From: Hyphomicrobiales bacterium | Lineage (GTDB): Bacteria; Pseudomonadota; Alphaproteobacteria; Rhizobiales; CAJQND01 | DNA length: 33,841 bases | Direction: 5' to 3' | Assembly: GCA_028285595.1 (NCBI GenBank) | Contig: JANQOW010000154.1 | Span: forward strand, 1-33,841 | Position numbers and translations under genes: made by a program | The notes under the pieces: model-generated | The model's database searches: none | What the model was told of the DNA's origin: nothing | What the model saw: only the letters and a program-made list of their open reading frames with translations | In this document: piece after piece, positions 1-9,953 of the stretch | How positions within the stretch are numbered: position 1 is the stretch's first letter | Layout: each line of letters begins with the position of its first letter

Positions 1-1056
1 CATCATTCCGGCGGCACCGTGTGTGAGCCAGTGGATGTGCCTGTCAATAAGCGCCATTTTGATATGGTCTACTCCCATATCAAATATTCCGATAAGCCGT
101 TCATGGGCTCGGTCACGGCGCCGGAACGGGCTGCCGACACGGTTGAAATGGCCAAGCTGGTGTTCGGCGATGACTTTGTCGACAACAACTGCGTCACAAC
201 CAGCCTCATCAATATCAACTCGCCTATGGTGATTGACGACACAATGGGCGGCGCCTTGAAGGTTTATGCGCGCGCCGGCCAGGCATGTATTCTCTCCCCC
301 TTCATCGTGGGCGGTGCCATGTCGCCGGTGTCCGTGGCGGGTACGTTGACCCAAGTGGTGGCTGAGGCCACCGCAGCCATTGCCTTTGCGCAGCTCTGCC
401 GGCCGGGCGCACCGGTGATCTTCGGCACCTTTGCCACATCGATCTCCATGCAATCCGGCGCGCCTGCATTTGGCACGCCGGAGCCTGCCTCCCTCCTGTT
501 GGGGGCGGCCCAGTTTGCGCGCCGCTATAACTTGCCGTTCCGCTCGGGCGGTTCGCTCACCGGCTCCAAGTTGCCCGACGCCCAATCGGCCTATGACAGC
601 GCACAGACGCTCTATCCGGCCATCATTGGCGGCGTGAACTTCATGCTGCACGCGGCTGGTTGGCTGGAAGGCGGATTGGTGAGTTCCTATGAGAAGTTCA
701 TGATGGATGTGGACCAACTCGCCATGATGCAGAAGTTCGCCAACGGAATTGATCTGTCCGAAAACGGCCAGGCCATGGATGCCATCGCCGAAGTCGGACC
801 CGGCGGACACTATCTGGGCTGCGCCCACACCCAACGGAACTTCGAAACGGCGTTTTATCGCACGACCGTGGGCGACAATAACTCCTTTGAGCAATGGGAA
901 TTGGACGGCGCGCTGCGCACAGATCAAAACGCCAACAAGCTCGTCTCCAGAACCCTGGAAGAGTATGAAGCGCCGCCCCTCGACCCAGGCATCGACGAGG
1001 CGCTTCAGGCCTTTATCGCCCAGAAAAAGGAATCCATGCCGGACGCGTTCACTTAA
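1..1056 (+). CDS. Trimethylamine methyltransferase (MttB) family protein, 5' truncated by window edge
   Basis: The reading frame is already open at base 1 and continues upstream; 351 residues are visible, roughly the last two thirds of a family of about 500. The text around GGAMSPVSVAGTLTQVVAE, FGTFATSISMQSGAPAFG and FRSGGSLTGSKLPDAQSAYD is typical of the MttB superfamily TIM barrel, which moves methyl groups from quaternary or tertiary amines to a cognate corrinoid protein. No in-frame TAG occurs in the visible part, which should include the site of pyrrolysine in archaeal MttB. This is therefore a non-pyrrolysine homologue, a group that includes glycine-betaine-type demethylases. No corrinoid protein or methyltransferase partner is present in the window. 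It converges on the SDR gene with a 6-bp gap. The GTG at 19 is internal, not the start. The family call is confident; the substrate is unknown. Confidence 0.88.
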   Translation, partial: HHSGGTVCEPVDVPVNKRHFDMVYSHIKYSDKPFMGSVTAPERAADTVEMAKLVFGDDFVDNNCVTTSLININSPMVIDDTMGGALKVYARAGQACILSPFIVGGAMSPVSVAGTLTQVVAEATAAIAFAQLCRPGAPVIFGTFATSISMQSGAPAFGTPEPASLLLGAAQFARRYNLPFRSGGSLTGSKLPDAQSAYDSAQTLYPAIIGGVNFMLHAAGWLEGGLVSSYEKFMMDVDQLAMMQKFANGIDLSENGQAMDAIAEVGPGGHYLGCAHTQRNFETAFYRTTVGDNNSFEQWELDGALRTDQNANKLVSRTLEEYEAPPLDPGIDEALQAFIAQKKESMPDAFT

Positions 1057-1062
1057 AGCCGG

Positions 1063-1662
1063 CTATTCAACGATGATGACCTGGCCGGTGAGGGCGCCTT
1101 CGACGCTCTTGGCGTAGGCAAGCCCGACCCTGTCTGACGGCACCGGCACATGGCCCGGGAACCAAGCGCCATAGCGTGGTACCGACACATCGAGTATGCC
1201 CGGGCTGACCACGTTGATGCGCAGGCCGCGGGGCATTTCGAGGGCCGCTCCCACAACAAAGCCGCCCAAGGCGCCGTTTGCCGTGGCAGCGCCCGCGCCC
1301 ATTCGGATGGGGTCGCGGTCCAGCACCCCGCTGGTCAGGGTGAAGGATCCTTTGTCGTTCAACACGTCCAGTCCCGCCAGGACCAGGTTCACCTGACCCA
1401 TCACCTTGTCGTTCAGGCCCAGCATGAAGGTGTCCTGGGTAAACTCACTTAAGGGGCCAAAATGAACGTTTCCTGCTGCTGAGACCACCGCATCCACCGG
1501 ACCGGTTTCAGCGTACATGGCGCGGACCGAAGCCATGTCTGCCATATCCACCTGAATGTCCCCATGGGAGCGCCCGGCTGTTATGAGCTCATGACGCGGT
1601 GCAAGCTCCTGGCGCACCGCCTGGCCGATATCTCCACCAGCCCCGATGAGTATGATTTTCAC
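1063..1662 (-). CDS. Short-chain dehydrogenase/reductase-like protein lacking the catalytic Tyr and Lys
   Basis: A 199-residue Rossmann protein. It has an N-terminal glycine-rich nucleotide motif GAGGDIG (residues 7-13), an AAGN segment in place of NNAG, and the C-terminal INVVSPGILD strand typical of classical SDRs. Where the YxxxK active site should be, the sequence reads GAATANGALGG, so Tyr is Ala and Lys is Asn. This matches the Lin1944-like SDR subgroup, described as lacking the normal active-site residues and having no assigned function. The start is GTG at 1662, overlapping the merR stop by 4 bp (GTGA), so the two are translationally coupled. Regulation is presumably through the MerR promoter upstream. 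The fold is clear; ordinary SDR catalysis is doubtful. Confidence 0.85.
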   Translation of the reverse strand: MKIILIGAGGDIGQAVRQELAPRHELITAGRSHGDIQVDMADMASVRAMYAETGPVDAVVSAAGNVHFGPLSEFTQDTFMLGLNDKVMGQVNLVLAGLDVLNDKGSFTLTSGVLDRDPIRMGAGAATANGALGGFVVGAALEMPRGLRINVVSPGILDVSVPRYGAWFPGHVPVPSDRVGLAYAKSVEGALTGQVIIVE

Positions 1663-2021
1663 ACTGCGTCCTCCGTAATCTCGTCATAGCGTTTCAGCTT
1701 GTAGGTGAGAATCTCAGCGCACCGGTCCAAGGCGTTCCGTTGGCGCTCCAAATGGTTCGCATGTTCAAGCAAGACCTCCCGACGTTGCGGCACTGTTTTG
1801 TCGCCCTGCCGGTAAAGGTCGGCGAAATGGCGCATGGTTTTCATGGGCATCCCGGTGCCGCGCAATGAGGCCAGCAATGTGAGCCAGTCAACGTCGACGG
1901 CGGAGAACCGGCGCCGCCCGTCCGGCCCGCGTTCCACCGGCGGCAGGAGGCCCGATCTTTCGTAGAACCGGATCGTATCTATGCTGAGCCCGCTCTGGGT
2001 TGATGCCTCTGATATGCGCAT
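1659..2021 (-). CDS. MerR-family transcriptional regulator
   Basis: 120 residues. The N-terminal winged helix-turn-helix is typical of MerR: MRISEASTQSGLSIDTIRFYE at residues 1-21, followed by GLLPPVERGPDGRRRF. A short C-terminal dimerisation helix follows at about residues 80-115. No cysteine cluster for metal or Fe-S sensing is present; the only Cys is in the C-terminal helix, so this is not SoxR, MerR or CueR proper. The ATG at 2021 has an AGGAG Shine-Dalgarno about 8 bp upstream. A MerR-type promoter with a 19-bp spacer lies 30 bp upstream. It forms a coupled operon with the SDR-like gene, so it probably activates its own operon on binding an unknown small molecule. Confidence 0.92.
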   Translation of the reverse strand: MRISEASTQSGLSIDTIRFYERSGLLPPVERGPDGRRRFSAVDVDWLTLLASLRGTGMPMKTMRHFADLYRQGDKTVPQRREVLLEHANHLERQRNALDRCAEILTYKLKRYDEITEDAV

Positions 2022-2051
2022 GACCGCTCCTGGTTGGCGTGCGTTTAAGGC

Positions 2052-2082
2052 AAGCTACCAAGCTGGAGCAGCTCCAGGTCAA
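2052..2082 (-). promoter_or_regulatory. MerR-type promoter/operator with 19-bp spacer
   Basis: Read on the minus strand: -35 TTGACC (2082-2077), a 19-bp spacer, and -10 TAGCTT (2057-2052). Across the -35 and the spacer lies a perfect dyad, CTGGAGC-T-GCTCCAG (2077-2063). An over-long 19-bp spacer holding a dyad is the hallmark of promoters that MerR-family proteins activate by DNA distortion. It sits 30 bp upstream of the merR start. Confidence 0.8.
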
Positions 2083-2107
2083 CCCAAAAACGTTGCGGCG
2101 TCAGTGT

Positions 2108-2509
2108 TTATTCCGGCGCGTGGCAGACGGCCTGAAGCTTGTTGCCGTCAGGATCACGCACATAAGCGCCGTAATAGTCCGCATGGTAATGTGGGCGCAG
2201 TCCAGGCTCACCCTCATCGCTCCCGCCATGGGCCAGCGCCGCAGCATGGAAGGCATCGACCGCCGCCCGCGTCGCGGCGTTGAGCGCCACGTGGGTGCCG
2301 TTGCCCACGGTCGCGGCCTTGCCGTCAAACGGCGGCACCACCCAAAACGCCGGCTCGCCATCGGGCGCGCGGCCGTATCCCACATAGGTCTCAGTTTCGT
2401 ATCTACGCGTGCAGCCCAGTGTCGCCAGCACCGGATCGTAAAACTGTGTGGCACGCGAAATGTCGTTTGTGCCGACGGTGACATGGCTGAAAAATACCGA
2501 TTCGCTCAT
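2108..2509 (-). CDS. VOC-family (glyoxalase/bleomycin resistance-like) protein
   Basis: A 133-residue protein with the paired beta-alpha-beta-beta-beta modules of the vicinal oxygen chelate fold: FFSHVTVGTNDISRATQFYD at the N-terminus and YYGAYVRDPDGNKLQAV near the C-terminus. A metal-ligand-like His is present in each half, but the usual Glu of GNxxE is Gln in GNKLQAV, so metal-dependent lyase activity is uncertain. Start ATG 2509 is chosen over the adjacent GTG 2512 because an AAAAGG sequence lies about 7 bp upstream. It is divergent from moaB. The specific substrate cannot be inferred. Confidence 0.85.
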   Translation of the reverse strand: MSESVFFSHVTVGTNDISRATQFYDPVLATLGCTRRYETETYVGYGRAPDGEPAFWVVPPFDGKAATVGNGTHVALNAATRAAVDAFHAAALAHGGSDEGEPGLRPHYHADYYGAYVRDPDGNKLQAVCHAPE

Positions 2510-2581
2510 CACCTTGCCTTTTTCGGAGAAGTGGAAACGCTATATTAGATCTATACGCACTCTTGGAAAGAACCTGTCAGC

Positions 2582-3130
2582 ATGTCGCGCATTGATGAGA
2601 AACGCTCTTTTGTCCCCTTGAACATCGCCGTGTTGACGGTGTCTGACACACGCTCTGAAGAAGATGACCGCTCAGGCGCAACTCTGGTGAGCCGATTGGA
2701 AGAGGCCGGGCATCATCTGGCCGATCGGAGCATCGTCAAAGACGACGTCCCCACGATCCAAGACAGGGTCAAGGCCTGGATTAAGGACGAGGGGGTGGAT
2801 GTGGTGATCAGCACGGGCGGCACCGGGCTCACGGGCCGCGATGTGACACCCGAAGCACTGGAGGCCCTGTTTGAGAAGCGCATTGATGGCTTTTCAACCG
2901 CTTTTCACATGCTCTCCTATGAGAAGATCGGCACCTCCACGGTCCAGTCACGGGCTACGGCAGGGGTTGCGGGCGGAACCTATATTTTTTGTCTTCCCGG
3001 GTCGCCCGGTGCTTGCAAGGACGGCTGGGATGGGATCTTGAAGAGCCAGTTGGATTATCGCCACATGCCCTGCAATTTTGTGGAGATCATGCCTCGACTG
3101 GACGAACACCTGCAGCGCACCAAAAGTTGA
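2582..3130 (+). CDS. moaB: Molybdenum cofactor biosynthesis protein B
   Basis: 182 residues of the MoaB/Mog fold: LNIAVLTVSDTRSEEDDRSG near the N-terminus, the molybdopterin-binding VVISTGGTGLTGRDVTPEAL around residues 78-97, and GVAGGTYIFCLPGSPGACKDGW around residues 125-146. Proteins of this family adenylylate molybdopterin before molybdate insertion, or are paralogues of those that do. It stands alone; no other moa or moe gene is in the window. The start ATG lies 69 bp downstream of the divergent VOC gene start region, which contains AT-rich -10-like text (TATATT) but no clear -35. Confidence 0.92.
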   Translation: MSRIDEKRSFVPLNIAVLTVSDTRSEEDDRSGATLVSRLEEAGHHLADRSIVKDDVPTIQDRVKAWIKDEGVDVVISTGGTGLTGRDVTPEALEALFEKRIDGFSTAFHMLSYEKIGTSTVQSRATAGVAGGTYIFCLPGSPGACKDGWDGILKSQLDYRHMPCNFVEIMPRLDEHLQRTKS

Positions 3131-3146
3131 TGGAAAATTCAGGCGC

Positions 3147-3171
3147 TTCATGGCGTTGGTTGGGCCATGAA
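3147..3171 (+). terminator. Possible weak terminator hairpin after moaB
   Basis: A perfect 8-bp inverted repeat, TTCATGGC / GCCATGAA, with a 9-nt loop starts 16 bp after the moaB stop. A T-rich stretch follows only about 10 nt later (CTTTT near 3181), so intrinsic termination would be weak. Confidence 0.4.
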
Positions 3172-3183
3172 ACCATCATCCTT

Positions 3184-3213
3184 TTGACATGAGTCGGCGT
3201 ATTGTCTCATCAT
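3184..3213 (+). promoter_or_regulatory. Candidate sigma70-type promoter with a GANTC site, upstream of the MBL-fold gene
   Basis: A perfect -35 TTGACA (3184-3189) is followed after 18 bp by CATCAT (3208-3213, 4 of 6 to consensus). A GAGTC (3191-3195), a potential CcrM methylation site, falls inside the spacer. The -10 is 30 bp upstream of the start codon. Matched by eye only. Confidence 0.4.
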
Positions 3214-3242
3214 AGAGGCAACAATTGTGGTGGAGGAGTAAA

Positions 3243-4217
3243 ATGAACAACAAGGCGCAACATCTTTCCCGCCGCACAGTGCTGGCGTCTGCCGGAGCTG
3301 CTGCGGCTGCAACCTTGGTCGATGTCCAGTCACATCAGGCCCATGCCGCTGCTGAAATGCTCGGACCCTCTGTACCGACCCACTATCGGTTTAAGTTGGG
3401 CGAATTTGAGGTGACCACTATTCTGGATGGCGCCATTCAGGTGCCCACGGTCAATGGGATCTTCGGTCAGGATCAGAAAGCTGAAGACGTGGCCGCGCTG
3501 ATGAACGCGAACCATCTTCCAGGCGACAAGATGGAAATCGGCTTCACGCCCGTTGTCGTCAATACGGGAAAGGAAGTGGTGCTGTTTGATTCCGGCAACG
3601 GCGCCGCCCGCCGTCCGAAGGCCGGCAATTTGCTGGTCGCCCTGAAGCAGGCCGGCTACGCCCCTGAAGAAATCGATGCGGTGGTGCTCACCCACTTTCA
3701 TCCCGACCACATTGGCGGGCTCATGGAAGACGGCAAGCCGGCGTTTCCCAACGCCCGTTATGTGGCCGGCGAGATCGAGTATGGGTTTTGGACCGCACCC
3801 GACAAAGCCGAGGGCCGGGTCGGCAAGCTGGCCAACACGCATGTGAAGCCTCTGGCCAGCAAAATGACCTTCGTGAAACCCGATCAGGAAGCCTCCCCGG
3901 GCATCACTGCCATCGACGCCTTCGGCCACACGCCTGGGCATATGGGCTATCACATTGAAAGCGGCAAAGGCCGGCTCATGCTCATTGCTGATGCGTGCAA
4001 CCACTACGTGGCCTCCATGCAGCGCCCTGATTGGCATGTGAAGTTCGATATGGACAAAGATGCTGCAGCAGCCACGCGCAAGAAGCTGCTCGACATGGCG
4101 GCGGCTGAGAAGATACCGGTGGCCGGCTATCACATGCCGTTCCCGGCTGTGGGGTTTGTGGAGCGACGCGATATCGGCTACCGCTGGGCCCCTGTCAGCT
4201 ACCAGTTCAACCTCTAG
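3243..4217 (+). CDS. Tat-exported MBL-fold metallo-hydrolase
   Basis: 324 residues from ATG 3243, which has a strong GGAGGAG ribosome site just upstream; an earlier in-frame start at 3225 would put the signal out of place. The N-terminus carries a twin-arginine signal, SRRTVLASAG, followed by an Ala-rich hydrophobic stretch ending near AHA-A, so export to the periplasm is likely. The metal-site motif HFHPDH (residues 151-156), His in GHTPGH (229-234), Asp in IADAC (about 250) and His in GYHMP (about 297) complete a binuclear metallo-beta-lactamase centre. The overall pattern resembles the quorum-quenching lactonase or AttM-like branch, but the substrate cannot be fixed. It overlaps the convergent glycosyltransferase stop by 4 bp. 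Confidence 0.9.
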   Translation: MNNKAQHLSRRTVLASAGAAAAATLVDVQSHQAHAAAEMLGPSVPTHYRFKLGEFEVTTILDGAIQVPTVNGIFGQDQKAEDVAALMNANHLPGDKMEIGFTPVVVNTGKEVVLFDSGNGAARRPKAGNLLVALKQAGYAPEEIDAVVLTHFHPDHIGGLMEDGKPAFPNARYVAGEIEYGFWTAPDKAEGRVGKLANTHVKPLASKMTFVKPDQEASPGITAIDAFGHTPGHMGYHIESGKGRLMLIADACNHYVASMQRPDWHVKFDMDKDAAAATRKKLLDMAAAEKIPVAGYHMPFPAVGFVERRDIGYRWAPVSYQFNL

Positions 4218-4798
4218 AGCTTGCTGCGCCAGGCCAGATAATCGTCCCGCGTGTCCAGATCCGCTTTCTCAGCGGTGAGGGCCACTTTGGCCTCATTCAG
4301 GTTGGCCAGGGTGTCGGACATGGCATGTGGGCCTGACCACCGCACGTTTGAAAACATGCTGAGCACCTTTGGACGCCGGCGTTGGCCCACCATCCAGTAG
4401 CCGCCATCCGGCGCCGGGCCGATCACCGCATCATGGTGCCCAAGCGCCTGGAAGCCTTCCGCAATGTCGTGCGGCCGGATATTGGGGATGTCTGAGCCGA
4501 TAATGATCACCGGCCCGGACGGCATATGATCAAACACCCGCTGCATGCGATCGCCCAGATTGCCTCCGCCTTGTGGAACAACCGACACCGAGGGTGGCCA
4601 GATGGTTGCGTGCGCGGCGCGGTCGGGCGCTGCTGCGACCCAGGTGCGCCATCTTGGATCGCGCGCAAGCCTCAGCAATGTGCCGCCCAGGATCGTCCTG
4701 TAGACGCGCGCAGCCTCAACCGCACCCACGTGGCGGGCGAGGCGCGTCTTGACCCGGCCAGCCTCCGGGACTTTGGCCATAATAACCAGGTGGTTCAT
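4214..4798 (-). CDS. TIGR04282-type glycosyltransferase (DUF2064 family)
   Basis: 194 residues. N-terminal nucleotide-binding text LVIMAKVPEAGRVKTRLAR, central GSDIPNIRPHDI and C-terminal GPAPDGGYWMVG are hallmarks of the DUF2064 / rSAM-selenodomain-associated transferase 1 family, a GT-A fold linked to arsenosugar biosynthesis loci in many bacteria. The start at 4798 overlaps the upstream glycosyltransferase stop by 4 bp (ATGA), giving a coupled pair. A longer in-frame start at 4855 would run into the upstream gene and is rejected. No arsS or arsM is visible nearby, so the acceptor is unknown. Confidence 0.85.
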   Translation of the reverse strand: MNHLVIMAKVPEAGRVKTRLARHVGAVEAARVYRTILGGTLLRLARDPRWRTWVAAAPDRAAHATIWPPSVSVVPQGGGNLGDRMQRVFDHMPSGPVIIIGSDIPNIRPHDIAEGFQALGHHDAVIGPAPDGGYWMVGQRRRPKVLSMFSNVRWSGPHAMSDTLANLNEAKVALTAEKADLDTRDDYLAWRSKL

Positions 4799-5484
4799 CT
4801 GTAGAAGCGCAGGATGCGTTCCGGAGCCACGCCGGCAAACCACATGGCCAGGCAACTGGCATTGCGCAGGACGCGCTTCAAATACCCCTCTCTGCGGTAG
4901 CGCGCCGCGCTGGTGACCGCGGCATGGCTCAGCCCGACAAGGCGCCCGCGGCCCACCCGGCGCACAAGTTCCACATCTTCCATGAGCGGGATGTTCTTAA
5001 AGCCCCCCACTTTCTCATAGAACGACTTGGAAATTAAGAGGCCCTGATCTCCATAGGGCAGGGCGAGAAAGCGGCACCGCACCGAGACGATACGTTCCAA
5101 CCAACGGGCCGCGACCTGACGGTCGTTGAGACGAAAGCGGAAATAGGCCACGCGTTCCATGTCTCCGGCGGCCCGCGCTTCTGCAATGAATTGTTTGACC
5201 TCAACATCCCACCCCGGCTCCAGCAGGGTGTCGGCGTGAAGAAACAACAGCCAGTCGCCGCGCGCTGCGCTGGCGCCCAGCGCCAGTTGGTTGCCGCGCC
5301 CCGGCGGTCCGGTCACAATGTCTGCGCCCGCCTCGTGGGCAAGCGAAACTGTGTGATCCTGCGATCCTCCATCGCTCACCACAAGTTGCTTGACCACACC
5401 GCTCACCACTGCCGGCACAAGAGCCGTCAGGGTGGACTCAAGAGCATGATCCACATTCAGGGTCGGAATGATCACCGTCAACAT
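4795..5484 (-). CDS. TIGR04283-type family 2 glycosyltransferase
   Basis: 229 residues of a GT-A family 2 transferase. It starts with LTVIIPTLN, then shows VVSDGGSQDHT (nucleotide-sugar binding), LLFLHADTLLEPGW (DxD-like HAD metal site) and YGDQGLLISKSFYEKVGGF, ending with a hydrophobic/basic tail. This matches rSAM/selenodomain-associated transferase 2. It is the first gene of a two-gene operon with the DUF2064 transferase; that pair is a recurrent bacterial unit often found with the arsenosugar radical SAM enzyme ArsS. It is divergent from the PA0069-like gene, with a 43-bp gap between the two. Confidence 0.87.
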   Translation of the reverse strand: MLTVIIPTLNVDHALESTLTALVPAVVSGVVKQLVVSDGGSQDHTVSLAHEAGADIVTGPPGRGNQLALGASAARGDWLLFLHADTLLEPGWDVEVKQFIAEARAAGDMERVAYFRFRLNDRQVAARWLERIVSVRCRFLALPYGDQGLLISKSFYEKVGGFKNIPLMEDVELVRRVGRGRLVGLSHAAVTSAARYRREGYLKRVLRNASCLAMWFAGVAPERILRFYR

Positions 5485-5527
5485 GGCCGCCTGATATCAT
5501 CCTCCAGTTATTACTGAAAGGTTAATT

Positions 5528-6700
5528 GTGTTCTTGAAATGTTCTCATTTGCGTCTTATGTTACCCAACATGGTTACGCTCAGAGAATTCACCGCCCAAC
5601 ATGGAATCGGCCAAGCGACGGGAGAGGCACCCACGGCCGTTGGCAAAATGACGCGCGGACGAGGTGCCCGAACGAACGTGTCAGGCCGCTTTGAGAGCAA
5701 CAAGCGCCTTTTGTTCGACGATGGCTGGCAATCGTTGGAAGATCAGCCTGCGCTCAAAACCGAAGTGTTTGAAGAACACCCTAAAGCGTTGATCAACAAG
5801 AATTCCTCGCCCGACTTGGGGTTCGATCTGTCGATCAATCCCTACAGGGGCTGCGAGCATGGATGTTCTTATTGTTATGCCCGGCCAGCACACGCCTATG
5901 TGGGGCTGTCGCCTGGCCTCGATTTTGAAAGCAAGCTTTTTGCTAAGCCCAACGCTCCGGAAGTGTTGCGCCGGGAGTTGATGGCGCCCGGCTACCAACC
6001 CTCGCTCATTGTGCTGGGCGGCAATACGGACGCCTATCAGCCCATCGAGAGGCGTTACAGGATCACCCGGCAAATTCTTGAAGTGCTGCTGGAGTTTAAG
6101 AACCCGGTTGGTATCGTCACCAAGTCCGCCCTTGTTCTGCGTGATCTGGACCTGCTCCAGGCCCTGGCAGAGCAGGACTTGGTGAATGTGGCCATATCGG
6201 TCACGTCGATGGACGGTGCTTTGGCCCGCAAGATGGAGCCACGAGCGGCAACTCCTATGAAGCGGTTGCAGGCGCTTGAGGTGCTTGCCGCCTCTGGCGT
6301 GCCCACAACGGTGATGGTCGCGCCGGTGGTTCCGGCAATCAATGACAGTGAGATCGAGGCGATCCTCAAGGCGGCTTCAGCCGCCGGAGTAGAGGAGGCG
6401 GGCTATATTCTTCTGCGCCTGCCGCTGGAGCTGCGCGAGCTGTTCCGGGAATGGCTTCAGTCGGAGTTTCCAGATCGGGCAGCCCATGTTCTTTCCCTGA
6501 TGAAATCCATGCGCGAGGGTAAGGATTACGACCCCACTTTTGGCAAGCGCATGAAGGGGGTAGGGCCGTACGCCTGGTCTATCGGGCGCCGGTTTGAGGT
6601 CATGGCAAAACGTCTGGGGCTCAATGAAATCAAGCGCGAACTGCGCACGGACCTGTTCGAGCGACCTGCCCAGCCCGGAGACCAGCTCAGCCTGTTGTAA
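5528..6700 (+). CDS. PA0069-family radical SAM protein
   Basis: Radical SAM protein with the CxxxCxxC cluster motif in NPYRGCEHGCSYCYARP (Cys109, Cys113, Cys116 counting from GTG 5528). A SplB-like barrel follows (LIVLGGNTDAYQPIE, VGIVTKSALVLRDLDLL, VAISVTSMDGALARKMEPRA). It ends with ELFERPAQPGDQ-type text typical of the PA0069 group, whose reaction is unknown. The start is uncertain. GTG 5528 has an AAAGG about 6 bp upstream and is used here; ATG 5570 and ATG 5648 (MTRGRGAR) are shorter options without a visible ribosome site. It probably runs into rnhB 39 bp downstream. Confidence 0.87.
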   Translation: MFLKCSHLRLMLPNMVTLREFTAQHGIGQATGEAPTAVGKMTRGRGARTNVSGRFESNKRLLFDDGWQSLEDQPALKTEVFEEHPKALINKNSSPDLGFDLSINPYRGCEHGCSYCYARPAHAYVGLSPGLDFESKLFAKPNAPEVLRRELMAPGYQPSLIVLGGNTDAYQPIERRYRITRQILEVLLEFKNPVGIVTKSALVLRDLDLLQALAEQDLVNVAISVTSMDGALARKMEPRAATPMKRLQALEVLAASGVPTTVMVAPVVPAINDSEIEAILKAASAAGVEEAGYILLRLPLELRELFREWLQSEFPDRAAHVLSLMKSMREGKDYDPTFGKRMKGVGPYAWSIGRRFEVMAKRLGLNEIKRELRTDLFERPAQPGDQLSLL

Positions 6701-6739
6701 GCCTTGCCAGCACGCCTGTTTGGGGCGCACAGTGGCGCT

Positions 6740-7375
6740 ATGGCGCGCGATGATTCCCTGACACCCGATTACAGCCTCGAGCAGGACGCAGTGCAGCGCG
6801 GGTTCCAGCGCATTGCCGGGATCGACGAAGCAGGCCGCGGGCCATGGGCCGGGCCGGTTGTGGCGGCCGCCGTTGTGTTGGATGCAAGCCGCATCCCAGA
6901 TGGGTTGAATGATTCCAAGAAACTCACTGAATCAAAACGTGAATCCCTCTTCGCTGAAATCATGGCTTTGGCTGATGTGGGTGTCGGCATCGCAGATGTG
7001 GAGCGCATTGATCGTTGCAATATTCTCAAGGCCACACTGTGGGCCATGGGGGAGGCTGCCGCCAAACTGGAGCGGCCGGCGGACTATAGTCTGATCGACG
7101 GCAACAAGGCGCCGGATCTGCCCATGCATAGCCAAACGGTGGTGAAAGGCGATGGGCGGTCTTTGTCCATTGCTGCGGCGTCCATTGTCGCCAAGGTGAC
7201 CCGCGACCGGATCATGACAGGGTTGGCGGCCGAATTTCCTGCCTATGGCTTTGAGCGCCATAAAGGTTACGGCACGGCGTTCCATCAAAACGCGCTGGCG
7301 CAAAACGGGCCCTGCCTGCATCACCGCAGGTCATTTGCACCCATCCGTGCATTGCTGGAAACCAACGCAGCTTAA
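6740..7375 (+). CDS. rnhB: Ribonuclease HII
   Basis: 211 residues. The catalytic carboxylates of RNase HII are all present: Asp29-Glu30 in GIDEAGRGPWAGPV, Asp120 in SLIDGNK and Asp156 in KVTRDRIM. The ERHKGYGTAFH segment is the usual C-terminal motif. The enzyme cleaves RNA of RNA-DNA hybrids, including single ribonucleotides in DNA. ATG 6740 is preferred to an upstream TTG (6704) because the family begins shortly before the catalytic DE. It lies just upstream of ccrM on the same strand, but regulatory motifs between them suggest ccrM has its own promoter. The stop codon overlaps a TTAA box. Confidence 0.95.
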   Translation: MARDDSLTPDYSLEQDAVQRGFQRIAGIDEAGRGPWAGPVVAAAVVLDASRIPDGLNDSKKLTESKRESLFAEIMALADVGVGIADVERIDRCNILKATLWAMGEAAAKLERPADYSLIDGNKAPDLPMHSQTVVKGDGRSLSIAAASIVAKVTRDRIMTGLAAEFPAYGFERHKGYGTAFHQNALAQNGPCLHHRRSFAPIRALLETNAA

Positions 7376-7389
7376 CGGGCGTTAACCAT
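7372..7389 (+). promoter_or_regulatory. CtrA-like site upstream of ccrM
   Basis: TTAA (7372-7375), 6 bp, then TTAACCAT (7382-7389). The canonical CtrA site is TTAA-N7-TTAA, and TTAACCAT is a known CtrA half-motif. The spacer here is one base short. The first TTAA includes the rnhB stop codon. CtrA activates ccrM in Caulobacter, so the placement about 80 bp before the start codon is fitting. Confidence 0.5.
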
Positions 7390-7412
7390 AAGTTCTCGCA
7401 CCCCTTTACGGC

Positions 7413-7417
7413 GAATC
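7413..7417. promoter_or_regulatory. GANTC methylation site in ccrM leader
   Basis: GAATC, 51 bp upstream of the ccrM ATG. It is a substrate of the encoded enzyme and so a possible autoregulatory site, as reported for the Caulobacter ccrM promoter region. Confidence 0.5.
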
Positions 7418-7446
7418 CACATCGTGCGCCATTGTCCCCTCAGTAA

Positions 7447-9953
<2,507 letters not shown>

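Noticed and set aside
3330..4133. A 267-codon antisense frame opposite the MBL-fold gene.
   Set aside because: The plus strand encodes the complete metallo-hydrolase with all metal ligands; the antisense product has no recognisable domain.
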